Positions 1 to 6,166 of a DNA stretch of 6,541 bases are shown one piece after another (position 1 is the first letter of the stretch; every line of letters starts with the position of its first letter). Made by a program: the position numbers and the translations under genes. The stretch spans positions 1-6,541 of the forward strand of contig JAKCBU010000067.1 in the NCBI GenBank assembly GCA_021839095.1, given 5' to 3'. The notes beneath the pieces were generated by a model. The model was given only the letters and a program-made list of their open reading frames with translations. It did not search any database and was not told the origin of the DNA. The stretch comes from Pseudomonadota bacterium (GTDB lineage Bacteria; Pseudomonadota; Gammaproteobacteria; Acidithiobacillales; Acidithiobacillaceae).

Positions 1-97
1 TCCGATCTGCCGCGGACTGGCGCCGAGGAATACGCTGGCCAACGAAAACCCCTGACAGAATCGCCGCCAGCAGGACAAGGATAATCCCAATATCCAC
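1..97 (-). CDS. lapB: Probable LapB (YciM) N-terminus, cut by the window edge
   Basis: Only the first 32 codons are present; the gene runs off the window at position 1. Translated from the GTG at 97-95 it begins with MDIGIILVLLAAILSG and continues into a basic stretch (GQRIPRRQ). This is a single hydrophobic anchor of about 19 residues followed by positive charges, the pattern of an N-in membrane anchor. E. coli LapB, as I recall it, starts with an anchor of the same length, and Gly16, Gly20 and Arg22 coincide without gaps. LapB is an inner-membrane TPR protein with a rubredoxin-like zinc module that controls LpxC degradation by FtsH, and a lapA/lapB gene often follows ihfB in proteobacteria. 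The frame is also open from a TTG at 112-110 directly after the ihfB TAA; neither start has a clear Shine-Dalgarno sequence. LapA (DUF1049) is the main alternative, but it usually has two membrane segments. Confidence 0.5.
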   Translation of the reverse strand, partial: MDIGIILVLLAAILSGVFVGQRIPRRQSAADR

Positions 98-112
98 ACC
101 AGAGGCGGTCAA

Positions 113-424
113 TTAGACTTTGCCGCCAGAGACCGTAGCCGCCTCCGGATAATCTACCTGTTCACGCAGTTCTTTGCCCGGCTTGAAGTGAGGGACCCGC
201 TTCTCGGGCACCAAAACCGGCTCACCGGTTTTCGGATTGCGTCCCTGCTTGGCCGGACGCACATGCATCGAAAAACTGCCAAAGCCGCGGATTTCGATGC
301 GCTCACCTTCAGCCAAAGCATCACTGAGGTAATCCAGCACCTGACGGGCGGCCACCTCGACATCGCGCACACTCAAATGCGGATACTGGGCGCTTATGTT
401 CTTGATCAGTTCTGATTTAGTCAT
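113..424 (-). CDS. ihfB: Integration host factor subunit beta
   Basis: This 103-residue protein is the beta subunit of IHF, the sequence-specific DNA-bending heterodimer of the HU/IHF family. IHF acts on the nucleoid and assists transcription, replication and recombination; its partner IhfA is encoded elsewhere. The N-terminus MTKSELI is identical to that of E. coli IhfB. The dimerisation core carries [12 protein letters not shown] (residues 40-51). The DNA-contacting arm carries GRNPKTG (61-67), with Pro64 as the residue that intercalates at the DNA kink, and the C-terminus has HFKPGKELR (79-87). Residues 91-103 ([13 protein letters not shown]) form a tail somewhat longer than in E. coli IhfB (94 residues). 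An AAGAAG at 437-432, 7 nt before the ATG, is a fair Shine-Dalgarno sequence. The gene follows rpsA after 77 nt, its conserved position. HU is excluded by the IhfB-type N-terminus and by the rpsA neighbourhood. Confidence 0.96.
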   Translation of the reverse strand: MTKSELIKNISAQYPHLSVRDVEVAARQVLDYLSDALAEGERIEIRGFGSFSMHVRPAKQGRNPKTGEPVLVPEKRVPHFKPGKELREQVDYPEAATVSGGKV

Positions 425-458
425 ATTTTTGCTTCTTAAATGATTGAAGAATGGACGA

Positions 459-470
459 ATGACAGGTCAT
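459..470. promoter_or_regulatory. Inverted repeat between rpsA and ihfB, possible operator
   Basis: The sequence ATGACAGGTCAT is a perfect 5-bp inverted repeat with a 2-nt centre (AG). It lies about 35 nt upstream of the ihfB start inside the 77-nt rpsA-ihfB gap. The centre is too short for all five pairs to form in an RNA hairpin, so a DNA-level dyad is more likely than a terminator, and no U-tract follows. The 6-mer gacagg recurs on the + strand at 461-466 and 483-488, about two helical turns apart. In E. coli ihfB has its own promoter in this gap; here I find no convincing -35/-10 pair. Chance occurrence of a 5-bp dyad is quite possible. Confidence 0.2.
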
Positions 471-501
471 CCCGACAAGCCGGACAGGAAAAGGAGAGAA
501 A

Positions 502-2208
502 TCAACCCTCCTCCCCCTGCTTGCGCTTGAGCTGTTCCTTGATGAGATCACCCAAACTGGTGGTGCCCGTCGCGGCACTACGCGCATACTGCTGGACCAT
601 TGCGGCCTGGTCTTCCTGGGAAGCAACGGCTTCCCGGGCCTTGGTGCTGAGGGTCAAGGTACGGTTCTTGCGGTCCACCATGGCGATGCTGACCTCGACC
701 TTCCCCCCCGCGGACAAGGATTGACCACGAGCCCATTCACGCTGCGGCAGGAAGCCTTCCACCCCTTCGGCCACGCGGATCACCGCGCCACGATTGTCGA
801 CAGAAAGTACTTCACCTTCGACCAGGGCGCCTTTTTCGTTGGCCACCACAAACTGAATGAAGGGATCGGTTTCCATCTGCTTGATACCCAGGCTGATGCG
901 CTCCCGTTCGGGATCGATGCTCAGGACCACGGCATCCAGAGTGTCGCCTTTCTTGAAGTCGCGCACCGCCTCTTCACCGGTACGATCCCAGGCCAGATCG
1001 GAAAGATGGATCAAGCCATCGATACCGCCATCCAGACCGACGAACACGCCGAAATCGGTAATGCTCTTGATCTGACCGGAAACCCGATCGCCCTTCTGGA
1101 AGTTCTGCGCGAAGTCGTCCCACGGGTTGGGCAGGCACTGCTTGATACCCAGAGAAATACGGCGGCGTTCTTCGTCGATATCCAGGATCATCACCTCGAC
1201 CTCCTGGCCCACATGCAAGGCCTTGGCCGGATTGATATTCTTGTTGGTCCAGTCAATCTCGGAAACATGCACCAGACCTTCGACGCCCTCTTCGATCTCG
1301 ACAAATGCGCCGTAGTCCGTGACGTTGGTGACCTTACCGAAAATCCGGGTGGCCTCCGGGTAACGGCGGGCGATATCGCGCCATGGGTCTTCACCCAACT
1401 GTTTCATACCCAGGGAGATACGGCCGCGCTCACGGTCGAATTTGAGCACCAGCACGCGCACTTCGCCACCCACGGTGACCACCTCGCTGGGATGCTTGAC
1501 CCGGCGCCAACCCATATCGGTGATGTGCAGCAGGCCGTCGATGCCGCCCAGATCGATGAATGCGCCATAATCGGTGAGATTCTTGACCACGCCATCCAGG
1601 ATCGCACCTTCCTGAATGCTCTCCAGCAGCGCGCCGCGTTCCACACTCTGTTCCTGCTCGACCACCGCGCGACGGGAAACCACCACGTTGTTGCGCTTGC
1701 GGTCCAGCTTGATGATTTTCATCTCCAGGTCTTTGCCTTCGAGATAGGCGACATCCCGTACCGGGCGCACGTCGACCAGCGAGCCAGGCAGGAAGGCGCG
1801 CACGCCGTCGATGCTGACCGTGAACCCCCCCTTCACCTTGCCGGTGAGGAAGCCATGCACCACGGCGTTGTCATTGAAAGACTTCTCCAGATCGACCCAG
1901 GTCTTGGCGCGGCGGGCTTTTTCGCGGGAGAGGCGGGTCTCGCCCATGCCATCTTCCACCAACTCCAGACAAACCTCCACGGAATCGCCTACCTTGACTT
2001 CGATCTCGCCTTCCGCATTGCGAAACTGCTCGGTGGGAATCGGTCCTTCGGACTTGAGGCCCACGTCGACGATGACAAAATCGTTATCGACGCGGGTCAC
2101 GATGCCGGTGAGCAACTCGCCGGGCTTAAGGCCCTGGGTGCTCTGGCTTTCTTCAAACATCTCGGCAAAACTGGGTTCAACAAGCGTTTCAGCGTTAGGG
2201 GTGGTCAT
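502..2208 (-). CDS. rpsA: 30S ribosomal protein S1
   Basis: S1 binds the 30S subunit and mRNA leaders and unfolds mRNA for translation initiation. The 568-residue product is close to the usual 550-570 for proteobacteria and contains the full six S1 (OB-fold) domains: about 28-96, 113-182, 199-270, 286-357, 371-444 and 458-525. Domains 1 and 2 are the divergent pair that dock on the ribosome through S2. Domains 3-5 repeat a recognisable core (TDYGAF/TDFGVF, then GLLHI/GLVHV/GLIHL, then RISLG(M/I)KQ), and domain 6 has the more divergent GFLPQ and LTLSTK. A charged tail with [11 protein letters not shown] ends the protein. The ATG at 2208-2206 is fixed by an in-frame TGA at 2226-2224 with no other start between. 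The best Shine-Dalgarno candidate, GAGG at 2225-2222, is 13 nt away, which is long. It lies 78 nt downstream of cmk and 77 nt upstream of ihfB, the conserved order. Confidence 0.97.
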   Translation of the reverse strand: MTTPNAETLVEPSFAEMFEESQSTQGLKPGELLTGIVTRVDNDFVIVDVGLKSEGPIPTEQFRNAEGEIEVKVGDSVEVCLELVEDGMGETRLSREKARRAKTWVDLEKSFNDNAVVHGFLTGKVKGGFTVSIDGVRAFLPGSLVDVRPVRDVAYLEGKDLEMKIIKLDRKRNNVVVSRRAVVEQEQSVERGALLESIQEGAILDGVVKNLTDYGAFIDLGGIDGLLHITDMGWRRVKHPSEVVTVGGEVRVLVLKFDRERGRISLGMKQLGEDPWRDIARRYPEATRIFGKVTNVTDYGAFVEIEEGVEGLVHVSEIDWTNKNINPAKALHVGQEVEVMILDIDEERRRISLGIKQCLPNPWDDFAQNFQKGDRVSGQIKSITDFGVFVGLDGGIDGLIHLSDLAWDRTGEEAVRDFKKGDTLDAVVLSIDPERERISLGIKQMETDPFIQFVVANEKGALVEGEVLSVDNRGAVIRVAEGVEGFLPQREWARGQSLSAGGKVEVSIAMVDRKNRTLTLSTKAREAVASQEDQAAMVQQYARSAATGTTSLGDLIKEQLKRKQGEEG

Positions 2209-2232
2209 AAATTTCAGTAGGCCTCATTTACC

Positions 2233-2252
2233 GGGTGCGCCATGGGCGTCCC
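2233..2252 (-). promoter_or_regulatory. Predicted hairpin in the rpsA leader
   Basis: Read on the minus strand, GGG (2252-2250) can pair with CCC (2235-2233), and CGCC (2248-2245) with GGCG (2241-2238). A small A/CA internal loop separates the two stems and CAU forms the apical loop. The hairpin sits 25-44 nt upstream of the rpsA ATG. It is followed by sequence that is not U-rich, so it is not a typical terminator. In E. coli the rpsA leader is a folded, weak-Shine-Dalgarno initiation region through which S1 represses its own synthesis. A comparable role here is inferred only from position and from the poorly spaced GAGG. No folding calculation was run. Confidence 0.3.
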
Positions 2253-2269
2253 TTGAATCACTGCTCAAT

Positions 2270-2282
2270 GCCATAAAATGGC
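2270..2282 (-). repeat. Small inverted repeat just after cmk
   Basis: GCCAT and ATGGC form a perfect 5-bp inverted repeat around a 3-nt centre, beginning 5 nt past the cmk stop codon. As RNA it would be a short GCCAU-UUU-AUGGC hairpin. It is too weak and lacks the trailing U-run needed for an intrinsic terminator, which fits continued transcription from cmk into rpsA. It overlaps the possible -10 element at 2273-2278, so it may instead be part of a promoter or an operator. Confidence 0.3.
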
Positions 2283-2301
2283 GGTTTCAATTTTCCTGCA
2301 A
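2273..2301 (-). promoter_or_regulatory. Possible sigma-70-like promoter for rpsA
   Basis: On the minus strand a -35-like TTGCAG (2301-2296) and a -10-like TTTTAT (2278-2273) are separated by exactly 17 nt. The hexamers match the sigma-70 consensus at 3 of 6 and 4 of 6 positions. Initiation would fall near 2266 and give a leader of about 58 nt carrying the hairpin at 2233-2252. In E. coli, rpsA has its own promoters in addition to read-through from cmk, so the position is reasonable. The hexamer match is weak and could be chance. Confidence 0.22.
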
Positions 2302-2967
2302 AGTCGATTGCACCCAACCTTGCAGGACCCTGTATGTGTCGGAAACACTTTGTCCGCTGGTATCCAGGAGATGCGCACCGGGCGCGGGCCGGAGTGGTGC
2401 CACGCTACGTTGCTGATCCCGGGCGTCACGTTCCGCAATTTCCGCCACAACTGTGGCGAGATTAGCACTAATACCCTGTTCCATCAACTGATTCAGACGT
2501 CGTTTACCGCGTTCCTCAACACTGGCGGTGAGAAATACCTTGAGCGGCGCGTCCGGGAAAACCACGGTTCCCATATCCCGACCATCGGCCACCAGTCCCG
2601 GCGCCCGGCGAAAATCCCGCTGGCGTTGCAACAAGGCCGCGCGCACCATGGGAATTGCGGCGATCTGCGAGGTCAACGCGCTGATTTCCGGGGTGCGAAT
2701 CTCCGCATCGACCGAGTCTCCCGCGAGCAGAACATGGGTTTCGTCCGCATCCCCCCGAAAGCTCAGCGGTAAGGCGCGAGCGAGGTCGGACAGCGCCGCT
2801 TCCTCATCTGCATGCAGCCCGGCCCGCTGGGCCGCCAGCGCCAACGCCCGATAAATCGCGCCGCTATCCAAGAGATGCCAGCCCAGATCACGCGCCAAAA
2901 GACGACCCAGCGTACCCTTACCGACACCACCGGGACCATCCAACGTGATGACAGGGATGACCTTCAT
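2287..2967 (-). CDS. cmk: Cytidylate (CMP/dCMP) kinase
   Basis: Cmk phosphorylates CMP and dCMP with ATP in the cytoplasm, recycling nucleotides from RNA turnover and lipid synthesis. The 226-residue length fits the bacterial enzyme. Residues 11-19 (GPGGVGKGT) are the P-loop, with Lys17 for phosphate binding; the commoner form is GPSGAGKGT. DSGAIYR (34-40) lies in the nucleotide-monophosphate site. EIRTPEI (89-95) and ADGRDMGTVVFPDAP (127-141) are hallmark Cmk segments. AEIAERDARDQQR (175-187) forms the lid/Arg region. The ATG overlaps the aroA stop codon in the sequence ATGA (2967-2964), so translation is probably coupled to aroA. It stands before rpsA, as in most gammaproteobacteria. The alternative start codons inside the ORF would remove the P-loop and are excluded. 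Confidence 0.97.
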   Translation of the reverse strand: MKVIPVITLDGPGGVGKGTLGRLLARDLGWHLLDSGAIYRALALAAQRAGLHADEEAALSDLARALPLSFRGDADETHVLLAGDSVDAEIRTPEISALTSQIAAIPMVRAALLQRQRDFRRAPGLVADGRDMGTVVFPDAPLKVFLTASVEERGKRRLNQLMEQGISANLATVVAEIAERDARDQQRSVAPLRPAPGAHLLDTSGQSVSDTYRVLQGWVQSTLQEN

Positions 2968-4265
2968 GCGTCCGCCGCCACCAACAGTAGCCCGGCCTGC
3001 TGCGCCAGAGCGGGAAAGTTCGGAAAGGACGTAGCCACATTGGCGCAGTCGAGGATTTCGATGGCGTCCCGCGCCACCAGTGCCGCCATGGCGAAGGCCA
3101 TCGCGACCCGGTGATCCCCGTGACTCTCTACACGGCCACCCCGCAGGGGCGATCCGTGGATGACGGCCCCATCCACGCGCTCTTCCACGGTGACCCCCAT
3201 GGCACGCAGACCGCTGGCCATCACCGCAATGCGGTCACTTTCCTTGACACGCAGTTCTTCGGCGCCGGTAATCACCGTCTGCCCCTTCGCACATGCCGCC
3301 GCGATGAACAGCGCGGGAAACTCGTCGATGGCCAGAGATACCAGACGAGGAGGGATGACCATACCCTGCAGCGGCGCATGGCGGACGCGGATGTCGGCGA
3401 CCGGCTCGCCGCCTACCTCGCGCAGCGCCGTCAGATCGATACGCGCACCCATGCGCGTGAGTATTTCAATGACGCCGGTACGCGTCGGGTTAATGCCTAC
3501 TCCCGTTAAGGTAAGATCGGAGCCCGGCGCGATGGTGGCGCCGAGCAGGAAGAAAGCCGCGGAAGAAATATCACCCGGCACCTGCAGCGACTGCCCATGC
3601 AGGCGCCCACCTTGGCGTAGACAAGCGCGTGCGCCCAGTCGCTCGACCGGGTAACCGAACCCCCGCAACATCCGCTCGCTGTGATCACGGGTAGGCGCGG
3701 GCTCCGTCACGCAGGTCGGATCTTCGGCATACAACCCTGCCAGCAAGACGGCGGATTTGACCTGGGCACTGGCTACCGGCAGGACATAGTCGATGCCGCG
3801 CAGGGGCCGACCGTGAATCCGCAAGGGCGCCCTGCCATCCTGCGCGATGATTTCCGCGCCCATGGCCGCCAATGGCCTCAGCACCCGGTCCATAGGCCGC
3901 CTCTGCAGGCTGGCGTCGCCGATCAGGGTGCTGGGGAAGGACTGACCGGCCAATACACCCGCCAACAGACGCATGGCCGTGCCGGAGTTTCCGCAATCCA
4001 AAGGGACACCGGGGGCCCGTAATCCGTGCAAACCGACGCCCTGTATACGCAAGCGCCCATGATCCGGCCCCTCCATCTCTACCCCCATGGCGCGAAATGC
4101 GGCGATGGTGGCGAGCACGTCCGCCCCCTCCAGCAACCCTTCCACTTCGGTCACGCCTTCGGCCAGCGCACCAAGAATAACGGCACGATGGGAAATGGAT
4201 TTATCACCCGGAATCGGCAAGCGGCCTCTGAGCTGACTGCCGGGATGGACGAGATATCTGGACAT
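2964..4265 (-). CDS. aroA: EPSP synthase, class II-like
   Basis: 3-Phosphoshikimate 1-carboxyvinyltransferase joins phosphoenolpyruvate to shikimate 3-phosphate, the sixth step of the shikimate pathway, in the cytoplasm. The 433-residue length is typical. Substrate-site residues include GDKSISHR (20-27, with Lys22 and Arg27), GNSGTAMR (92-99), IDEFP (313-317, catalytic Asp314), ELRVKESDR (337-345, Glu342) and GDHRVAM (383-389). All four sequence marks used to define class II enzymes are present: GDKS at 20, SAQVK at 166-170, RDHSE at 193-197 and NPTR at 259-262. The loop that binds PEP keeps Gly95, where the Agrobacterium CP4 enzyme has Ala. The ATG lies 3 nt after the tyrA stop codon and in the same frame; no Shine-Dalgarno sequence is visible, so translation probably depends on tyrA. 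MurA, the paralogous fold, is excluded by these motifs and by context. Confidence 0.97.
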   Translation of the reverse strand: MSRYLVHPGSQLRGRLPIPGDKSISHRAVILGALAEGVTEVEGLLEGADVLATIAAFRAMGVEMEGPDHGRLRIQGVGLHGLRAPGVPLDCGNSGTAMRLLAGVLAGQSFPSTLIGDASLQRRPMDRVLRPLAAMGAEIIAQDGRAPLRIHGRPLRGIDYVLPVASAQVKSAVLLAGLYAEDPTCVTEPAPTRDHSERMLRGFGYPVERLGARACLRQGGRLHGQSLQVPGDISSAAFFLLGATIAPGSDLTLTGVGINPTRTGVIEILTRMGARIDLTALREVGGEPVADIRVRHAPLQGMVIPPRLVSLAIDEFPALFIAAACAKGQTVITGAEELRVKESDRIAVMASGLRAMGVTVEERVDGAVIHGSPLRGGRVESHGDHRVAMAFAMAALVARDAIEILDCANVATSFPNFPALAQQAGLLLVAADA

Positions 4266-4268
4266 GAT

Positions 4269-5144
4269 TCAGGAATGTACCGGAGGAAACTGAAACTGTT
4301 GACGACAGATGCGGCCGCGCGCGAGCAGGGCCTGCAGCGGACGCGCATCGCTACCGGCGAGCATCCGTTCGGCATCACCGAGTATGTTCTGCAGGTCTTT
4401 CAGACGCCGGCCGACCGCGGCGCGGTTTTCCCAAAGGATATCCGCCCAGAGATCGGGGTCCGAAGCCCCTATGCGGGTAAAGTCCCGGAGACCTCCGCCC
4501 GCGAGATGACGCAGCTCGGCAACCTGCTCCTCCAGCCCGGCCATGTAGGCAAAAGCCAGCAGATGCGGCAAATGGCTGGTGGCGGCCAGCGCGTTGTCGT
4601 GAATTTCCGGTGTCATCTGTGCGATCGTTGCGCCGAGACCTTCCCAGAAGCCGCGCACTTTCTCCAAAGCGGCGTTTCTCCGCCCGGGAAGCGGTGTCAA
4701 TACCACTTGCGCGCCTTGATAAAGGCGCTTCCGCGCCGCCGCAAATCCGGTTTTTTCTCCGCCCACCAAAGGATGCCCGGCAATGAAACGCTCTCCCAGC
4801 AAGTGCTCCCCCAGTTGCGCAATCGGCACTTTGATGCTGGCGACATCACTCACCAGCGCCGTCGCCGATACGTGGCGAGCCACTTCGGGTAATTGCTGCA
4901 AGATGAGGTGCGGGGCGGTAGCCAAGAGTACCAGATCCGCATCTTGCAGCGCCGGTGCCAGCACATGGGTCAGACTGATCCGCCATCTCTTTACGGCCGG
5001 GCGCATCCGCCGTACGTCCTTCGCGTCCGCCACGACTCCAACAATGGAGCCGGCAAAGCCGTTGCTGCGCAGCGCCTTGGCGACGCTCCCTCCCATGAGG
5101 CCGAGGCCCACGATGGCAATACGCTGAAAGGGCGGAATCGACAT
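4269..5144 (-). CDS. tyrA: Prephenate/arogenate dehydrogenase
   Basis: TyrA oxidatively decarboxylates prephenate (or arogenate) to the tyrosine precursor using NAD(P)+. From the ATG at 5144-5142 the product is 291 residues: an N-terminal Rossmann domain with GLGLMGGS (13-20) and a C-terminal helical domain. Aligned by eye to the Aquifex aeolicus enzyme as I recall it, the active-site residues are Ser103 (in SDVASIK), His124 (in GHPLVGGEKTG), His191 (in SHLPHLLAF) and Arg224 (in DFTRIGASDP), with matching spacing for three of them. There is no chorismate mutase or ACT domain. The frame opens earlier at a TTG (5174-5172), but that start would overlap aroF by 29 nt and add ten residues before the Rossmann strand, so I reject it. 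The ATG lies 1 nt after the aroF stop. Val38 sits where NAD-specific relatives have Asp, so cofactor choice is uncertain. Confidence 0.94.
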   Translation of the reverse strand: MSIPPFQRIAIVGLGLMGGSVAKALRSNGFAGSIVGVVADAKDVRRMRPAVKRWRISLTHVLAPALQDADLVLLATAPHLILQQLPEVARHVSATALVSDVASIKVPIAQLGEHLLGERFIAGHPLVGGEKTGFAAARKRLYQGAQVVLTPLPGRRNAALEKVRGFWEGLGATIAQMTPEIHDNALAATSHLPHLLAFAYMAGLEEQVAELRHLAGGGLRDFTRIGASDPDLWADILWENRAAVGRRLKDLQNILGDAERMLAGSDARPLQALLARGRICRQQFQFPPVHS

Positions 5145-5145
5145 C

Positions 5146-6162
5146 CTAGAGTTCGCGTCCGATGGCCTCGGCAATCTTACGCAGATCGCCCATGAGGGTC
5201 ATCAGTTGTTGCGGGCTCAGGGCCTGATCGGCATCGCACCAGGCCTCCTCGGGACAAGGGTGCGACTCTACCAGCAAGCCATCCGCACCAGCCGCGATGG
5301 CCGCCTTGGACAACTGCGGCACAAGCCAGGCCTTACCGCCGGCGTGGCTCGGATCCACGATGACCGGCAGATGCGTCTCTCGTTTGAGCACCGGAATGGC
5401 CGTGACATCCAGCACATTGCGGTAAGCCGTCTCGAAGGTGCGGATACCGCGTTCGGCGAAGATGATCCGGTGGTTGCCATGCGCAGCGATATATTCGGCC
5501 GCCATGAGCCATTCCTGGATGGTGGCGCTCAAGCCGCGCTTGAGAATGACCGGCACATCCAGACGCCCAACCTCTTTGAGCAGGTCGAAGTTCTGCATGT
5601 TACGCGTGCCGATCTGAATGATGTCCACCCCTTTTTCGAGAAAAAGATCGATCTTACGGACATCCATCAGTTCGGTCACGATTGGCAGGCCGACGGCATC
5701 CGCTGCCGCCCGGAAATAGTCCAGACCTTCATCGCCCACCCCCTGAAAGGTGTAGGGGCTGGTACGGGGTTTGAAAGCCCCCCCGCGCATCAAGCGGCAG
5801 CCCGCCGCGCGGACGGCCTCCGCGGAGCTGCGCATCTGTTCCGGGGTTTCCACGGAACAGGGTCCGGCGATCACTTGAATCTGCCTACCACCGATGGGAA
5901 CGCCACGCGCCTCGATCACGGTGTCGGTGGGTTTGAACTCGCGGCTGACGAGTTTGTAGGGCTTCAGAATAGGCATGACCTGTTCCACCGCGGGCAGGGA
6001 TTCCAGTGCTCCCTCGGGCAACAAACGTTCATCCCCCAGCAGACCGACCACGGTACGTTCGGAACCGGTACTGACCATGGGCTGCAGACCGAACTGGCGG
6101 ATACGCTCCAGCAACTGTTCCATCTGCTCTGCGGTGGCTTGCGGTTTGACAATGACGATCAT
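5146..6162 (-). CDS. aroF: DAHP synthase, type I-beta with regulatory domain
   Basis: 3-Deoxy-D-arabino-heptulosonate 7-phosphate synthase condenses phosphoenolpyruvate with erythrose 4-phosphate, the first step of aromatic biosynthesis. At 338 residues it matches the length of the Thermotoga maritima enzyme. Residues 1 to about 70 (starting MIVIVKPQAT) form the ferredoxin-like domain that in that relative binds tyrosine for feedback inhibition. The barrel follows, with GPCSVE (100-105), RGGAFKPRTSPY (126-137), IGTRNMQN (184-191) and DPSHAGG (270-276). The metal ligands are predicted to be Cys102, His273, Glu299 and Asp310, one residue off the Thermotoga numbering after Cys102. KDO-8-phosphate synthase shares the fold but lacks the N-terminal domain and the KPRTSPY motif. 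The gene starts 4 nt after hisC with only a distant GAGG, and ends 1 nt before tyrA. The symbol follows common usage; aroG or aroH could equally be used. Confidence 0.95.
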   Translation of the reverse strand: MIVIVKPQATAEQMEQLLERIRQFGLQPMVSTGSERTVVGLLGDERLLPEGALESLPAVEQVMPILKPYKLVSREFKPTDTVIEARGVPIGGRQIQVIAGPCSVETPEQMRSSAEAVRAAGCRLMRGGAFKPRTSPYTFQGVGDEGLDYFRAAADAVGLPIVTELMDVRKIDLFLEKGVDIIQIGTRNMQNFDLLKEVGRLDVPVILKRGLSATIQEWLMAAEYIAAHGNHRIIFAERGIRTFETAYRNVLDVTAIPVLKRETHLPVIVDPSHAGGKAWLVPQLSKAAIAAGADGLLVESHPCPEEAWCDADQALSPQQLMTLMGDLRKIAEAIGREL

Positions 6163-6166
6163 GGAA

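Noticed and set aside
425..501. Rho-independent terminator or separate promoter between rpsA and ihfB
   Set aside because: No GC-rich stem followed by a U-tract was found on the minus strand, and the best -35/-10 candidates match the consensus too poorly to list.
790..1610. Repeated DNA segments within rpsA
   Set aside because: The similarity reflects the homologous S1 domains at protein level; they are not a separate repeat element.
721..2220. A 499-codon open frame on the + strand opposite rpsA
   Set aside because: It is an antisense shadow of the high-GC rpsA gene. Its translation is rich in His, Asp and Gln with no recognisable domain, and rpsA on the other strand has six intact S1 domains.
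4026..4892. A 288-codon open frame on the + strand across the tyrA-aroA junction
   Set aside because: It spans the antisense of two conserved genes without any motif; such frames are common in GC-rich DNA.
5145..5174. Upstream TTG start for tyrA giving 301 residues
   Set aside because: It overlaps aroF by 29 nt, uses a rare start, and adds residues absent from the family; the ATG at 5144 is 1 nt after the aroF stop.
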